Shown one piece after another: positions 16,971 through 25,345 of a DNA stretch of 64,000 nucleotides. Location of the stretch: NCBI RefSeq assembly GCF_035944375.1, contig NZ_DASZBE010000018.1, one strand, 5' to 3'. Numbering within the stretch: the stretch's first letter is position 1; each line of letters begins with the position of its first letter. Made by a program: the position numbers and the translations under genes. Source of the DNA: Allobosea sp035944375. Its GTDB lineage: Bacteria; Pseudomonadota; Alphaproteobacteria; Rhizobiales; Beijerinckiaceae. Below the pieces are notes generated by a model. It did no database searches. It was not told where the DNA came from and worked only from the letters and a program-made list of their open reading frames with translations.

Positions 16971-18254
16971 TCACACCGCCTCCAGCGCCTGGGCCAGATC
17001 CGAGATCAGGTCCTCGATGTTCTCGATGCCCACCGAGATGCGGATCAGCGCGTCGGTCAGCCCGATCTCCTCGCGCAGTTCGCGGGCGACGCCGGAATGC
17101 GTCATCGCGGCGGGGTGCGAGACCAGCGTCTCGGTGCCGCCGAGCGAGACGGCGAGCTTCATGATCTGGAGGTTGTCGAGCAGTGCGAAGGCCTCCTTCT
17201 CGCCGCCGACGACGTCGAAGGCGAAGGTCGAGCCGGCCGCCGTGCATTGCCGGTCGAACACCGCCTTGCGCGGGTCGCCGTCCTTGAGGTCGCCGAGATA
17301 ATGCACCTTGGCGACCTTCGGATGGGCGGAGAGATAGTCGGCGACCAGCCGGGCGTTCTCGTTGGCGCGGCTCATGCGGATGTCGAGCGTCTCCAGCGAG
17401 CGCATCAGCATCCAGCAGGAGTTCGGGTCGAGCTGGGTCCCCAGCGATCCGCGCCAGCTCTTGACCTGCCGCACCAGCGCCTCCGAGCCGCTGATCGAGC
17501 CACCAACGAGGTCGGAATGGCCGCCGACATATTTGGTCAGCGAGAGCAGCGAGAGGTCGGCGCCCTGCTTCAGCGGCTTCTGGTATTTCGGGCCGAGCAT
17601 GGTGTTGTCGACGACGACCGGCGGGCGATGCCCCTGCGAGGCCTCGAGCTCGTCGGCGATCGTCTTGCAGGCCGCGAGATCGACCAGCCCGTTGGTCGGG
17701 TTGGCGGGCGTCTCGACCAGGATCATGCCGACGCGCCCCTTGGCAGCGGCCGCTTTGGCCGTCTGCCGCATCTGCGCGATGTCGAGCCCGTCGGTGAAGC
17801 CGAAAGCCGTGACGCCGAAGGCGCCCATCTGGTTCTTTAGCAGGGTCTCGGTGCCGCCATAGAGCGGGCGGGAGTGGATGATGGTGTCGCCCGGCCGCAG
17901 GAAGGCGAAGCAGGTCGTGGCGATCGCCGCCATGCCGCTGGCGAAGACCGCGCATTTCTCCGCCTCGTCCCAGATCGCCAGGCGATCCTCGAGGATTTCC
18001 ATGTTCGGATGGTTGAAGCGCGAATAGACCAGTCCCGGCTTCTCGCCCGGCTTGGGCTGGCGACGGCCGGAGGTGAAGTCGAAGAAATCCTTGCCCTGCT
18101 GGGCGTTGGCGAAAACGAAGGTCGAAGTCAGGAAGATCGGCGGCTTGAGCGAGCCTTCCGACATGGCCGGCGAGTAGCCGAAGCCCATCATCAGCGTCTC
18201 GGGATGCAACTTGCGGTTGGCGATCCGGTCCTTGTGGTAGTTGTCTTCGCTCAT
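16971..18254 (-). CDS. Cystathionine gamma-synthase family PLP enzyme (methionine gamma-lyase-like)
   Basis: A 427-residue fold-type I PLP enzyme of the Cys/Met metabolism family. Visible sites are YSRFNHPNMEILEDRLA (PLP-phosphate Tyr/Arg of the neighbouring subunit), FASGMAAIATTCFAFL, VETPANPTNGLVDL, the PLP Asp in VVVDNTMLGP, and the Schiff-base Lys in SLLSLTKYVGGHSD. The divergent Lrp/AsnC regulator resembles arrangements in which an Lrp protein controls a methionine gamma-lyase. This favours a degradative gamma-lyase role (to 2-oxobutyrate, thiol and ammonia), but gamma-synthase activity cannot be excluded from sequence. 2-Oxobutyrate would feed propionyl-CoA to the mutase encoded nearby (inference). 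Confidence 0.88.
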   Translation of the reverse strand: MSEDNYHKDRIANRKLHPETLMMGFGYSPAMSEGSLKPPIFLTSTFVFANAQQGKDFFDFTSGRRQPKPGEKPGLVYSRFNHPNMEILEDRLAIWDEAEKCAVFASGMAAIATTCFAFLRPGDTIIHSRPLYGGTETLLKNQMGAFGVTAFGFTDGLDIAQMRQTAKAAAAKGRVGMILVETPANPTNGLVDLAACKTIADELEASQGHRPPVVVDNTMLGPKYQKPLKQGADLSLLSLTKYVGGHSDLVGGSISGSEALVRQVKSWRGSLGTQLDPNSCWMLMRSLETLDIRMSRANENARLVADYLSAHPKVAKVHYLGDLKDGDPRKAVFDRQCTAAGSTFAFDVVGGEKEAFALLDNLQIMKLAVSLGGTETLVSHPAAMTHSGVARELREEIGLTDALIRISVGIENIEDLISDLAQALEAV

Positions 18255-18404
18255 GACGATCTCCCTTTCGCACCGCGGCCGGACGGCGCTGATCCGTTCG
18301 CCTGAAGATAAGTCGCTCTGCCGACGATTGCTTGGATGGGTTCGACTGTCTAGGATTTCATTTCAGCATCATTCTGCCAAATTTCTTTTCATGAGGAGCA
18401 GTCC
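18255..18404. promoter_or_regulatory. Divergent promoter region, probable Lrp-type control
   Basis: The 150-bp gap between the divergent PLP enzyme and lrp-like genes is A/T-rich over 18350-18395. It has repeated TTTCA and AAATTT motifs (GGATTTCATTTCAGC, CCAAATTTCTTTTCATG). That composition suits Lrp/AsnC binding, which prefers degenerate A/T-rich sites. No exact operator can be named. The Shine-Dalgarno GAGGAG lies 8 nt before the lrp ATG. Confidence 0.4.
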
Positions 18405-18863
18405 ATGCTCGACAGCGTCGATCGCCGCATGCTCGCCGTTCTCCAGGAGGATGGCCGCATCACCAACCAGGATCTGTCGGAGAAAGTCGGCCTGTCCCCG
18501 ACGCCCTGCCTGCGCCGGCTGAAGCGGCTGGAGGAGACCGGCGTGATCCAGGGCTATTCGGCCACGGTCGATCCCAAGGCTTATGGCCTGCCCTTCAGCG
18601 TCTTCGTCTCGGTGCGGCTCTCGCAGCAGACGCAGGAGCACATCGCCGAGTTCGAGAAGGCGGTCGAAGGCTGGAACGAGGTGACCGAATGTTACCTGAT
18701 GACCGGCAGCCAGGACTATCTGCTGCGGGTGCTGACCGACGGCATCGAGGGCTATGAGCGCTTTCTGAAGCAGAAGATGACGCGGCTGAAATGCATCCAG
18801 TCGGTCGAGTCGAATTTCGCGCTGGCGACGGTGAAGAAGCGCGTCGGCCTGCCACCGCTCTGA
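18405..18863 (+). CDS. Lrp/AsnC family transcriptional regulator
   Basis: A 152-residue regulator. The N-terminal winged HTH (residues 1-60, VDRRMLAVLQEDGRITNQDLSEKVGLSPTPCLRRLKRLEETGVI) is followed by a RAM ligand-binding domain (~65-145, with GWNEVTECYLMTGSQDYLLRV). Such proteins sense amino acids and control neighbouring catabolic genes. The divergent PLP enzyme is the obvious target. It is convergent with the hydrolase at 18868, only 4 bp apart, with no terminator visible. Confidence 0.93.
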   Translation: MLDSVDRRMLAVLQEDGRITNQDLSEKVGLSPTPCLRRLKRLEETGVIQGYSATVDPKAYGLPFSVFVSVRLSQQTQEHIAEFEKAVEGWNEVTECYLMTGSQDYLLRVLTDGIEGYERFLKQKMTRLKCIQSVESNFALATVKKRVGLPPL

Positions 18864-18867
18864 GCGG

Positions 18868-19764
18868 CTAACGCCCCGCGAAGAGGGCCTCGGCCGCGGC
18901 TGAAGCCATCCGCCGCGAATCATGGCCGACGCCAGGCACCACGATCGCGCGCCAGCGGCTCTCCACCTTCAAGCGCGCCGCCTCCGTAGCAGCCATCGCC
19001 ATGAAATGCTGCCCGCGGGCCAGCCGGTTCGGGCCCTGAGCCTGCGCGCCGCGGCTGCGGTTCAGCTGGGGATGGGCGGGGTCGTCGTCCCTTTCGCCGA
19101 GCATCAGCAGCAGCGGTTTAGCGAATGCGGCCGAGAGCGAGGCGTCGGTCGCAGGCGTGCCGTCCAGCGAATAGGGATAGGCGAAACCGGCCGCCTCGCC
19201 CCGCAGGGGCATGGTGTAGTAGCCGGCATTGGCGCTGACCGCGGTCGAAAAGCGCGCCGCCGGCATCAGCAGGGCCATGCGGTGGACGAACTGGGCGCCC
19301 GCCGAATGCCCGAACAGAATATAACTCTCTCCCTCGACGCGGCCACTGGCCAAAGCGCGATCGAAGAAGCGCTCGATGCTGGCATAGACCCAGCGAGCCG
19401 GGTCCGCCTCGTCGCGCACGCCGCCCTGCTGGAAGAGCCGCGTCGGGAACCGCTCTCTGTCGAAATGCGGGGCGGCGATCAGCAGGTCGTAACGCTCGGC
19501 CGCCTCGACCCAGTTGTCGCGCGCACGCTCGGCATTGCGCTCGAGGCCGTGGATCGCGATCAGCAGGGGGCAGGGTTTTGCCGCGCAGGCCGCCGGCACA
19601 TAGGTCTCGACATTGATCGGCTCGGTGCCCGCGGGCGAGACGTCCTCATGGATCACATGGCTGCGGCCCGCCTCCTGAAAAGGCGTGAGGTCATGGGCCG
19701 CCGCGAATGGCGGAGCGCACACCAGCAGGAGCATCGCCACCAAAGCCCGGCCGACCATCGCCAT
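18868..19764 (-). CDS. Exported alpha/beta hydrolase
   Basis: A 298-residue protein with a signal peptide (VGRALVAMLLLVCAPPFAAA) and an alpha/beta-hydrolase domain. The oxyanion-side strand is CPLLIAIHGLER, the nucleophile elbow is LFGHSAGAQF, an acid is likely in LMLGERDDDPAHP, and the catalytic His is in VVPGVGHDSRRM. The layout resembles PHB-depolymerase or feruloyl-esterase-like esterases, but the substrate is unknown. It faces lrp convergently. Confidence 0.82.
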   Translation of the reverse strand: MAMVGRALVAMLLLVCAPPFAAAHDLTPFQEAGRSHVIHEDVSPAGTEPINVETYVPAACAAKPCPLLIAIHGLERNAERARDNWVEAAERYDLLIAAPHFDRERFPTRLFQQGGVRDEADPARWVYASIERFFDRALASGRVEGESYILFGHSAGAQFVHRMALLMPAARFSTAVSANAGYYTMPLRGEAAGFAYPYSLDGTPATDASLSAAFAKPLLLMLGERDDDPAHPQLNRSRGAQAQGPNRLARGQHFMAMAATEAARLKVESRWRAIVVPGVGHDSRRMASAAAEALFAGR

Positions 19765-19821
19765 CGCTCCATGCCTCCCCGGCGCGGAGTTTGCGCGGGA
19801 CGGCCCGACCGGGCAAGGCGC

Positions 19822-20844
19822 TCAGGCGCCCTTGCCGCGGTCCATGGCGCGACGCACGACCTGCGTAACCTCGCTGTCGGACAGGAAGAGGTCGTGCCGC
19901 AGCATGCTCCAGCCGCGGCCGGAGGTGTCCGCGACCCGCACGCCGAGTGCCTCCAGGCGGGCACGATCGGCCGCTCCGGCGCGCGCGACGCCACCGGCGA
20001 TGCGGGCGGAGATCGCCAGCGCCCGGTCACCCGGGTCGATGATCAGCGTCATGCGGCGGGCGAGCGGACCGAGCTTGCCGACCGTCTGCTCGAAGGCGTC
20101 GATATCGATGTCGGGCGAAGCGAGAACGACGGAGCCGATCCGGGAATAGACGTCGGCGGAATCGCGCAGTTCGCGCAGCCCTTCCAGCGTCAGGAAGGTG
20201 CCCATCGAATGCGCGACGATGTGGATGCGGCCGACCGTCGGGTTGGCGACGAGGGCCTGCAACGCCTTGACGAAGCCGTCGCGCGACCAGAGCGCACTTT
20301 CGCGGTCATAGGCGTAATCGAACAGCTTGCCGCCGGACGGCCAGGAGAAGATCGCAGTGCGGCCCTGGAATTCGAGCGAATGCGAGAGCTGGCCGGCGCT
20401 GCGCGCCGCGGATTCGAAGGTCTCGTTGTAGCCGTGCACATACAGCAGCACATCGCGGCCGGTTGCAGCCTGGGCGAAGGCGCGCCCCGCATCGGCAGAG
20501 GTCTGATTGTCGAGGCCCAGCACCGCCCAGTCGCCGCTGACGGCCGAGGAGACGCGGCCGGAAATCCCGTCGGCAGGCGGTGCGAGACGCGCTTCCGCGA
20601 AGGTCAGCGAGCCGCGATCCGAGCCGAAGAAGGGCTGGCGCGGGCCTGCCGGCTTGCGCGTCGTCACGACAAGCAGCTCGGGCTCCTTGCCCAGCGCCGA
20701 GGTATCGGCCCGGGTCGGCTCCGAGAACGGCGAGACGGTGACTTCGCTCTGGGCACAGGCCGAGAGCGCGAGTGCGAGCAGCGCGGCGAGCGCCGCCCGA
20801 CGGCAAGAATATGCGTGCCGTAAACCAAGCATCGTGTCGGGCAT
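19822..20844 (-). CDS. DUF900 alpha/beta-hydrolase lipoprotein (first of tandem pair)
   Basis: A 340-residue protein. The N-terminus ends in a lipobox (ALLALALSAC, lipid Cys ~31). DUF900 domain features are LLVVTTRKP, VLLYVHGYNETFESAARSAGQLSHS, FSWPSGGKLFDYAYDRESALWSRDGF, the nucleophile elbow HIVAHSMGTFLTLE, and LASPDIDIDAFEQ. It shares this entire motif order with the gene at 20955, so the two are paralogues. Probably an outer-membrane-anchored esterase or lipase; the substrate is unknown. A near-CtrA sequence (TTAG-N7-TTAA on the minus strand) lies ~40 nt upstream. Confidence 0.85.
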   Translation of the reverse strand: MPDTMLGLRHAYSCRRAALAALLALALSACAQSEVTVSPFSEPTRADTSALGKEPELLVVTTRKPAGPRQPFFGSDRGSLTFAEARLAPPADGISGRVSSAVSGDWAVLGLDNQTSADAGRAFAQAATGRDVLLYVHGYNETFESAARSAGQLSHSLEFQGRTAIFSWPSGGKLFDYAYDRESALWSRDGFVKALQALVANPTVGRIHIVAHSMGTFLTLEGLRELRDSADVYSRIGSVVLASPDIDIDAFEQTVGKLGPLARRMTLIIDPGDRALAISARIAGGVARAGAADRARLEALGVRVADTSGRGWSMLRHDLFLSDSEVTQVVRRAMDRGKGA

Positions 20845-20954
20845 CCAGTCGATGATGAGGGGGCCGAGTTGGCCAGCGCCCCCTTAACGACAGGCTAACG
20901 CGGCCAGAATGCGGCGATGGCCTCGATCGCGGCCGGTTCGACGCCGACCGTGGC

Positions 20955-22130
20955 TCAGCGGCCACCCGAGATAATGGTCACCGGCGCGGTCACGACCAGC
21001 CCCACGGTCGATCCGACGGTGCCAACGACGCCGCCCGCGATGTCGCCGAGCCGGTCGCCGAGCTGGGGACCGGCCGTCGCGATGCCGCCATCCGCCTGCA
21101 GACGCTGGCCGATCATCTGCACGACCTTCGGCGAGGAGGCGAACTTGCTGTGGTTCAGCGGGTCGCCCGACGCAACTTCCGAGAGGTCGATGATGCGCGC
21201 GCCGAGCTTCTCGAGCTCGGCGATGATCTGCGTGTCCTTGGCCGAAACAGCGCCCAACCGCGTCTTGTCACCGGCGAAGCGGCGGGAAAAATCGAGCGCG
21301 CGATCATCCGCCGAGACGAAGACGGTGACCGGACGCTTGATCTCGCGCATCTGGGTCCTGAAAACGTCGAGATCGACGTCGGGCGCCGCCAGGATCACGT
21401 CGCGAAGCTTGCCACCGAAGGTTCCGTCGCCCCGGATCGAGGCCTGGCGCAGCGACTCCAGCGTCAGCAACGTGCCCATCGAGTGCGCCAGGATGTCCAT
21501 GCGCGTCGTGCCGAGATCGCGCGCGATCGCCCGCAGATTCAGTTCGAGGAAGTCGCGCGAGTAATAGGCGCTCTCGCGATCATAGGGATAGGCCAGCAAC
21601 TGGCCGCGCGATGGCCAGGTGAACAGCACCGGCACGCCCTTGAAGCCCGAATCATGAACGATCTGTGCAAAGCGGAACGCGGCATCGGCGAAGTTGGTGT
21701 TGAACCCGTGCACGAAGATCAGCACGTCACGCTGGGATGCAGGCCGCTTCAGGATCTCACGGCGGACATCGGCGACGATGGGCGCGAGGTCCAGCCGCTG
21801 CACGTTCGTGACGGCAAAATGCTTGGCCGGATCGCTCGGCCCCGAATCGGGCAGTTCGAGTTCGCCCGTCTTGTGGGCCCGCGGGACCGTGAAATCCAGG
21901 CGCGCGAAGGCCAGCCGCGGCCCCCGCTCGCCATTGAAATACACAGGCTCGGACGAGGCCTCGCGCGTCGTCGCGACGAACATCTCGACCTTGCCCGCGA
22001 TGTCCGCGGGGGCGCTGGCTGCCGGGTTGATCTGGAGCACGCGCGGTGTTCCGCAGGCGCCCAGCGCCAGCGGCGCGAGGACCGCCCAGACCAGAACCCG
22101 AAGCCGCATCGCGGGACGCATCGTCATCAT
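20955..22130 (-). CDS. DUF900 alpha/beta-hydrolase lipoprotein (second of tandem pair)
   Basis: A 391-residue paralogue of the gene at 19822. It has a lipobox (LAPLALGAC), MFVATTREASSEPVYFNGERG, VLIFVHGFNTNFADAAFRFAQIVHDSG, FTWPSRGQLLAYPYDRESAYYSRDFLE, the elbow DILAHSMGTLLTLESL, and LAAPDVDLDVF. A C-terminal extension (~345-391, GQRLQADGGIATAGPQLGDRL then a Gly/Val-rich hydrophobic tail) is absent from the first copy. It is transcribed in the same direction as its paralogue with a 110-bp gap, so the two may be separately promoted. Substrate unknown. Confidence 0.85.
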   Translation of the reverse strand: MMTMRPAMRLRVLVWAVLAPLALGACGTPRVLQINPAASAPADIAGKVEMFVATTREASSEPVYFNGERGPRLAFARLDFTVPRAHKTGELELPDSGPSDPAKHFAVTNVQRLDLAPIVADVRREILKRPASQRDVLIFVHGFNTNFADAAFRFAQIVHDSGFKGVPVLFTWPSRGQLLAYPYDRESAYYSRDFLELNLRAIARDLGTTRMDILAHSMGTLLTLESLRQASIRGDGTFGGKLRDVILAAPDVDLDVFRTQMREIKRPVTVFVSADDRALDFSRRFAGDKTRLGAVSAKDTQIIAELEKLGARIIDLSEVASGDPLNHSKFASSPKVVQMIGQRLQADGGIATAGPQLGDRLGDIAGGVVGTVGSTVGLVVTAPVTIISGGR

Positions 22131-22248
22131 CGCCTGACAGCTCTCCCCGTGCGCGATGCACCGTCGAGACGCCCGTGCGCCTCACGATGACGGCAAGCCC
22201 GACCGGCGAAACCTTGTCGCTGGACCCTCGACCTTGCTAGGGGAGCTT

Positions 22249-23235
22249 ATGGCCGATCCTTCAGCTCCTGTCACCGCACTGGTCGCCGGGCTGCTCGCCG
22301 GCGACAGGGCGGCGCTGGCGCGGGCGATCACGCTGGTCGAATCACGCCGGCCGGACCATCGCCGCCAGGCCAGCGAGCTGATCCAGGCGCTCCTGCCGCG
22401 GACCGGCGGCGCCATTCGGGTCGGGATCACCGGCGTGCCCGGCGTCGGCAAGTCGACGACGATCGACGCACTCGGCAGCTTTCTGACCCAACGCGGACAC
22501 AAGGTCGCCGTGCTCGCGGTCGACCCCTCATCGACTCGCAGCGGCGGCTCGATCCTCGGCGACAAGACGCGCATGGCGAGGCTCGCGGTCGATCCGGCCG
22601 CCTATATCCGCCCCTCGCCCTCCTCGGGAACGCTGGGCGGCGTCGCGGCGCGGACACGCGAGACCATGCTGCTCTGCGAGGCGGCGGGTTTCGACGTCAT
22701 CCTGGTCGAGACGGTCGGCGTCGGGCAATCCGAGACGGCCGTGGCGGAGCTGACCGATTTCTTCCTGGTTCTGATGCTGCCCAATGCCGGCGACGAATTG
22801 CAGGGCATCAAGAAGGGCATCATCGAGCTCGCCGACATGATCGCGGTCAACAAGGCAGACGGGGCCGGGGCGACCGCCGCGCGCGTCGCTGCCGCGCAGT
22901 ACCAGGCGGCACTGCACATCCTGGCGCCGGCCTCTCCGCTCTGGTCGACGCCCGTGGTGACGATCTCGGGCCTAACCGGCGACGGGCTCGACACGCTCTG
23001 GGCCAGGATCGAGGATCACCGCGCCCGCCACGAGGCGAAGGGGCTCATCGCCGACAAGCGTCATCGGCAGGATGTGAAATGGATGTGGGCCATGGTCGAG
23101 GACCGTCTCAAGGCGAAGCTGCGCAACGACCCCGCGCTGAGGGCCGCGACGCCGGCGCTGGAAGCCGCCGTCGCGGCGGGCACGCTGGCGCCGACGCTGG
23201 CCGCCGACGACATCGCGCAGGCGCTGGGGCTCTGA
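22249..23235 (+). CDS. meaB: Methylmalonyl-CoA mutase-associated GTPase MeaB
   Basis: A 328-residue G3E-type GTPase that protects and reloads adenosylcobalamin in methylmalonyl-CoA mutase. The P-loop is GVPGVGKST, switch regions are VDPSSTRSGGSILGDKTRM and ETVGVGQSE, and the base-recognition motif is NKAD. The C-terminal dimerisation arm is present. The ATG at 22249 follows AGGGGAG with a short 3-nt spacer; the longer frame from 22156 includes non-coding leader. 4 nt separate it from the pcp start. It is not adjacent to mutA or scpA, which lie at 5.9-11.5 kb. Confidence 0.95.
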   Translation: MADPSAPVTALVAGLLAGDRAALARAITLVESRRPDHRRQASELIQALLPRTGGAIRVGITGVPGVGKSTTIDALGSFLTQRGHKVAVLAVDPSSTRSGGSILGDKTRMARLAVDPAAYIRPSPSSGTLGGVAARTRETMLLCEAAGFDVILVETVGVGQSETAVAELTDFFLVLMLPNAGDELQGIKKGIIELADMIAVNKADGAGATAARVAAAQYQAALHILAPASPLWSTPVVTISGLTGDGLDTLWARIEDHRARHEAKGLIADKRHRQDVKWMWAMVEDRLKAKLRNDPALRAATPALEAAVAAGTLAPTLAADDIAQALGL

Positions 23236-23239
23236 GCCG

Positions 23240-23881
23240 ATGACACAAGCGCGCCCCGACATTCTGGTCACGGGCTTCGGCCCCTTCCCGCGGGTGCGGG
23301 TCAATCCGACGACCGCTCTGGCGCGGGCCGTGACGAAGCGGCTCCAGGCCGCCGGCTTCGCCACAGAGGCCCTGATCCTGGAGACGAGCTATGCCGGAGG
23401 ACTGCCGCGGCTGCGCGCCCATCTCGCGGATTCTCGCCCCCGGGCGATCCTGATGCTCGGGCTTGCCGCACGCGCCCGCAAGATCCGGGTCGAACTCTTC
23501 GGCCGCGGGCATGCCAGCCCGCTCCATCCCGACGTCAGCGGGGCGACTCCGACCGCGAGGCCGGTGCCGGCTGCCCTTCCCCTGCGCACGACGGCCCCTC
23601 CCCAGGCCGCGCTGGCGGCTCTCCGCCGTCGCGGGTTGCGCAGCGCGCTCTCCCCCTCGGCCGGGCGCTACCTCTGCGACGCCTGCTATGCGGCCGCCCT
23701 CCGGCCCAACCGCAGCAGCGGCGTGCCGGTCATCTTCATCCATGTGCCCTGGCTGCGACCGGCGCCCGGTTGGCGCCCGGCACGACGCGTCGCGGGCTTT
23801 CGCCCGGCGAAGGCGGTGCTGGTGGCGAGCCTCGCCGAGATCGGGGCCGCGCTCGCGCGCCAGGGCCGCGGGGCCGGCTGA
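23240..23881 (+). CDS. pcp: Pyroglutamyl-peptidase I (peptidase C15)
   Basis: A 213-residue cytosolic cysteine peptidase that removes N-terminal pyroglutamate. The family start is ILVTGFGPFPRVRVNPT. The catalytic triad is visible as Glu85 (IRVELFG), Cys146 (GRYLCDACY) and His168 (VIFIHVPWL). The Glu-containing segment diverges from the usual VERxAIN, and the C-terminal half is unusually rich in Arg, Pro and Ala. All three catalytic residues are nevertheless kept, so it may be an active but divergent member. It starts 4 nt after meaB. Confidence 0.83.
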   Translation: MTQARPDILVTGFGPFPRVRVNPTTALARAVTKRLQAAGFATEALILETSYAGGLPRLRAHLADSRPRAILMLGLAARARKIRVELFGRGHASPLHPDVSGATPTARPVPAALPLRTTAPPQAALAALRRRGLRSALSPSAGRYLCDACYAAALRPNRSSGVPVIFIHVPWLRPAPGWRPARRVAGFRPAKAVLVASLAEIGAALARQGRGAG

Positions 23882-23937
23882 TCGGCGTGCCGGAACGGCA
23901 CAGGCGCCGTAGGCACGGGGCTTGAACCGCTGCTCGC

Positions 23938-25329
23938 ATGGCGCAAACTCCTCTCGCGATCTCGCGGCGTTCGCTGCTGGCCATGGCTGTTTTCGGGACA
24001 GGCTCGCTCGCGGCCGCTCCCGGGCTCGGCCAGTCTTCACGCGCTGCCAAGCCAGCGGCCCTGGGCGGGCTCGGGCTCGAGGCGGCCCCGTTCGGCCTGC
24101 GGCCGGGCGCCGCCGAGGATCAATCGCAGCGCCTGCAGAGCGCGCTTGCCGAGGCCGCACGGCGCCAGATTCCGCTCGTGATCGCGCCGGGGCGCTACCG
24201 CATCGGCCGCGTCAGCCTGCCGGAAGGAGCCAGCCTGATCGGCGTGCCGGGCGCGACGACGCTGGTGGCAGCGCAGCCCGGCCCGCTGCTCGAGGCGCGT
24301 GGCACCCAGCGATCGTCGCTGACCGGCCTGACGCTGGACGGGCTCGGCCTGCGCGCCGCCGGCCGCCAGGGCCTGCTGACGGCCGAGGATGTGGAGGTTC
24401 TCCAGATCCGCGACTGCGCCTTCACCGATGCCGGCTCGGTCGGGCTGGTGATCCATCGCACGGGCGGCGACATCGAGAGCAGCAGCTTCCGCACCATGCG
24501 GGAATCGGCGCTGTTTTCCCTCGACTCGCGGGGGCTTCGCATCGAGCGCAACTCCGTCGAGGATTGCGGCAATAACGGCATCCAGCTCTGGCGCAGCCAG
24601 GCGGGCGACGAGCGCTCGATCGTGCGCGGCAACCGCGTCGAGCGCATCCGCGCCGATGCCGGCGGCGACGGGCCCAACGGCAACGGGATCAGCCTCTACA
24701 AGGCCGGTGGCGTCATCATCGAGGGCAACCAGCTGCGCGATTGCGCGCTGACCTTCATCCGGAACAACTCCGGCGCCAGTGTCCAGATTCTCGGGAACCA
24801 GGGGCGGCGCTGCGGCGAGGTCGGGCTCTATTCGGAATTTGCCTTCGAGGGCGCGATCATCACCAACAACCTCGTCGAGGATTGCGCACAAGGAGCGAAC
24901 ATCACCAATCTCGACCATGGCGGCCGCTTGAGCGTCTTCGCCAACAACATCGTCCGCAATGCCCGCAAGGGGCTCTATCCCGGCGTCAAGGAGCCGATCG
25001 GCGGCATGGGCGTGCATGTCGAGGCTGAGGCCGCGGTGACCGGGAACGTCATCGAGGGTGCCAGCGAGATCGGCATCTCGCTGGGCTGGTCCTGGGGCAT
25101 GCGCAATCTCGTCGCGACCGGCAACATGGTGCGCCGGACCGGCATCGGCATTTCCGTCTCGCTCGTCCCCAAGCAGCGCAATGCGATGATCTCCGGCAAC
25201 GTCATCGCCGAAGCGAGCCGCGGCGCGGTCGTCGGGACCGAGTACGGGAAGGCCGTCACCGGGGATCTGACGAAGGCGCCCGATGCACGGGCTGGCGGCG
25301 TGCGGGTCGAGAACAATGCGGTGGGATAA
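23938..25329 (+). CDS. Tat-exported beta-helix repeat protein (TIGR03808-type)
   Basis: A 463-residue protein. The N-terminus has a twin-arginine signal (ISRRSLLAMAVFGTGSLAAAPGLG). The rest is a right-handed parallel beta-helix of ~22-30-residue rungs with pectate-lyase-like N-x-x-x-N/G ladder residues (IEGNQLRDCAL, IITNNLVEDCAQ, VTGNVIEGASE, ISGNVIAEASR). It matches the Rhizobiales family annotated as twin-arginine-translocated uncharacterised repeat protein. A polysaccharide-binding or lyase role is suggested by the fold only. It begins 56 nt after pcp. Confidence 0.82.
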   Translation: MAQTPLAISRRSLLAMAVFGTGSLAAAPGLGQSSRAAKPAALGGLGLEAAPFGLRPGAAEDQSQRLQSALAEAARRQIPLVIAPGRYRIGRVSLPEGASLIGVPGATTLVAAQPGPLLEARGTQRSSLTGLTLDGLGLRAAGRQGLLTAEDVEVLQIRDCAFTDAGSVGLVIHRTGGDIESSSFRTMRESALFSLDSRGLRIERNSVEDCGNNGIQLWRSQAGDERSIVRGNRVERIRADAGGDGPNGNGISLYKAGGVIIEGNQLRDCALTFIRNNSGASVQILGNQGRRCGEVGLYSEFAFEGAIITNNLVEDCAQGANITNLDHGGRLSVFANNIVRNARKGLYPGVKEPIGGMGVHVEAEAAVTGNVIEGASEIGISLGWSWGMRNLVATGNMVRRTGIGISVSLVPKQRNAMISGNVIAEASRGAVVGTEYGKAVTGDLTKAPDARAGGVRVENNAVG

Positions 25330-25345
25330 GCCGCGGCCGGTGGGC

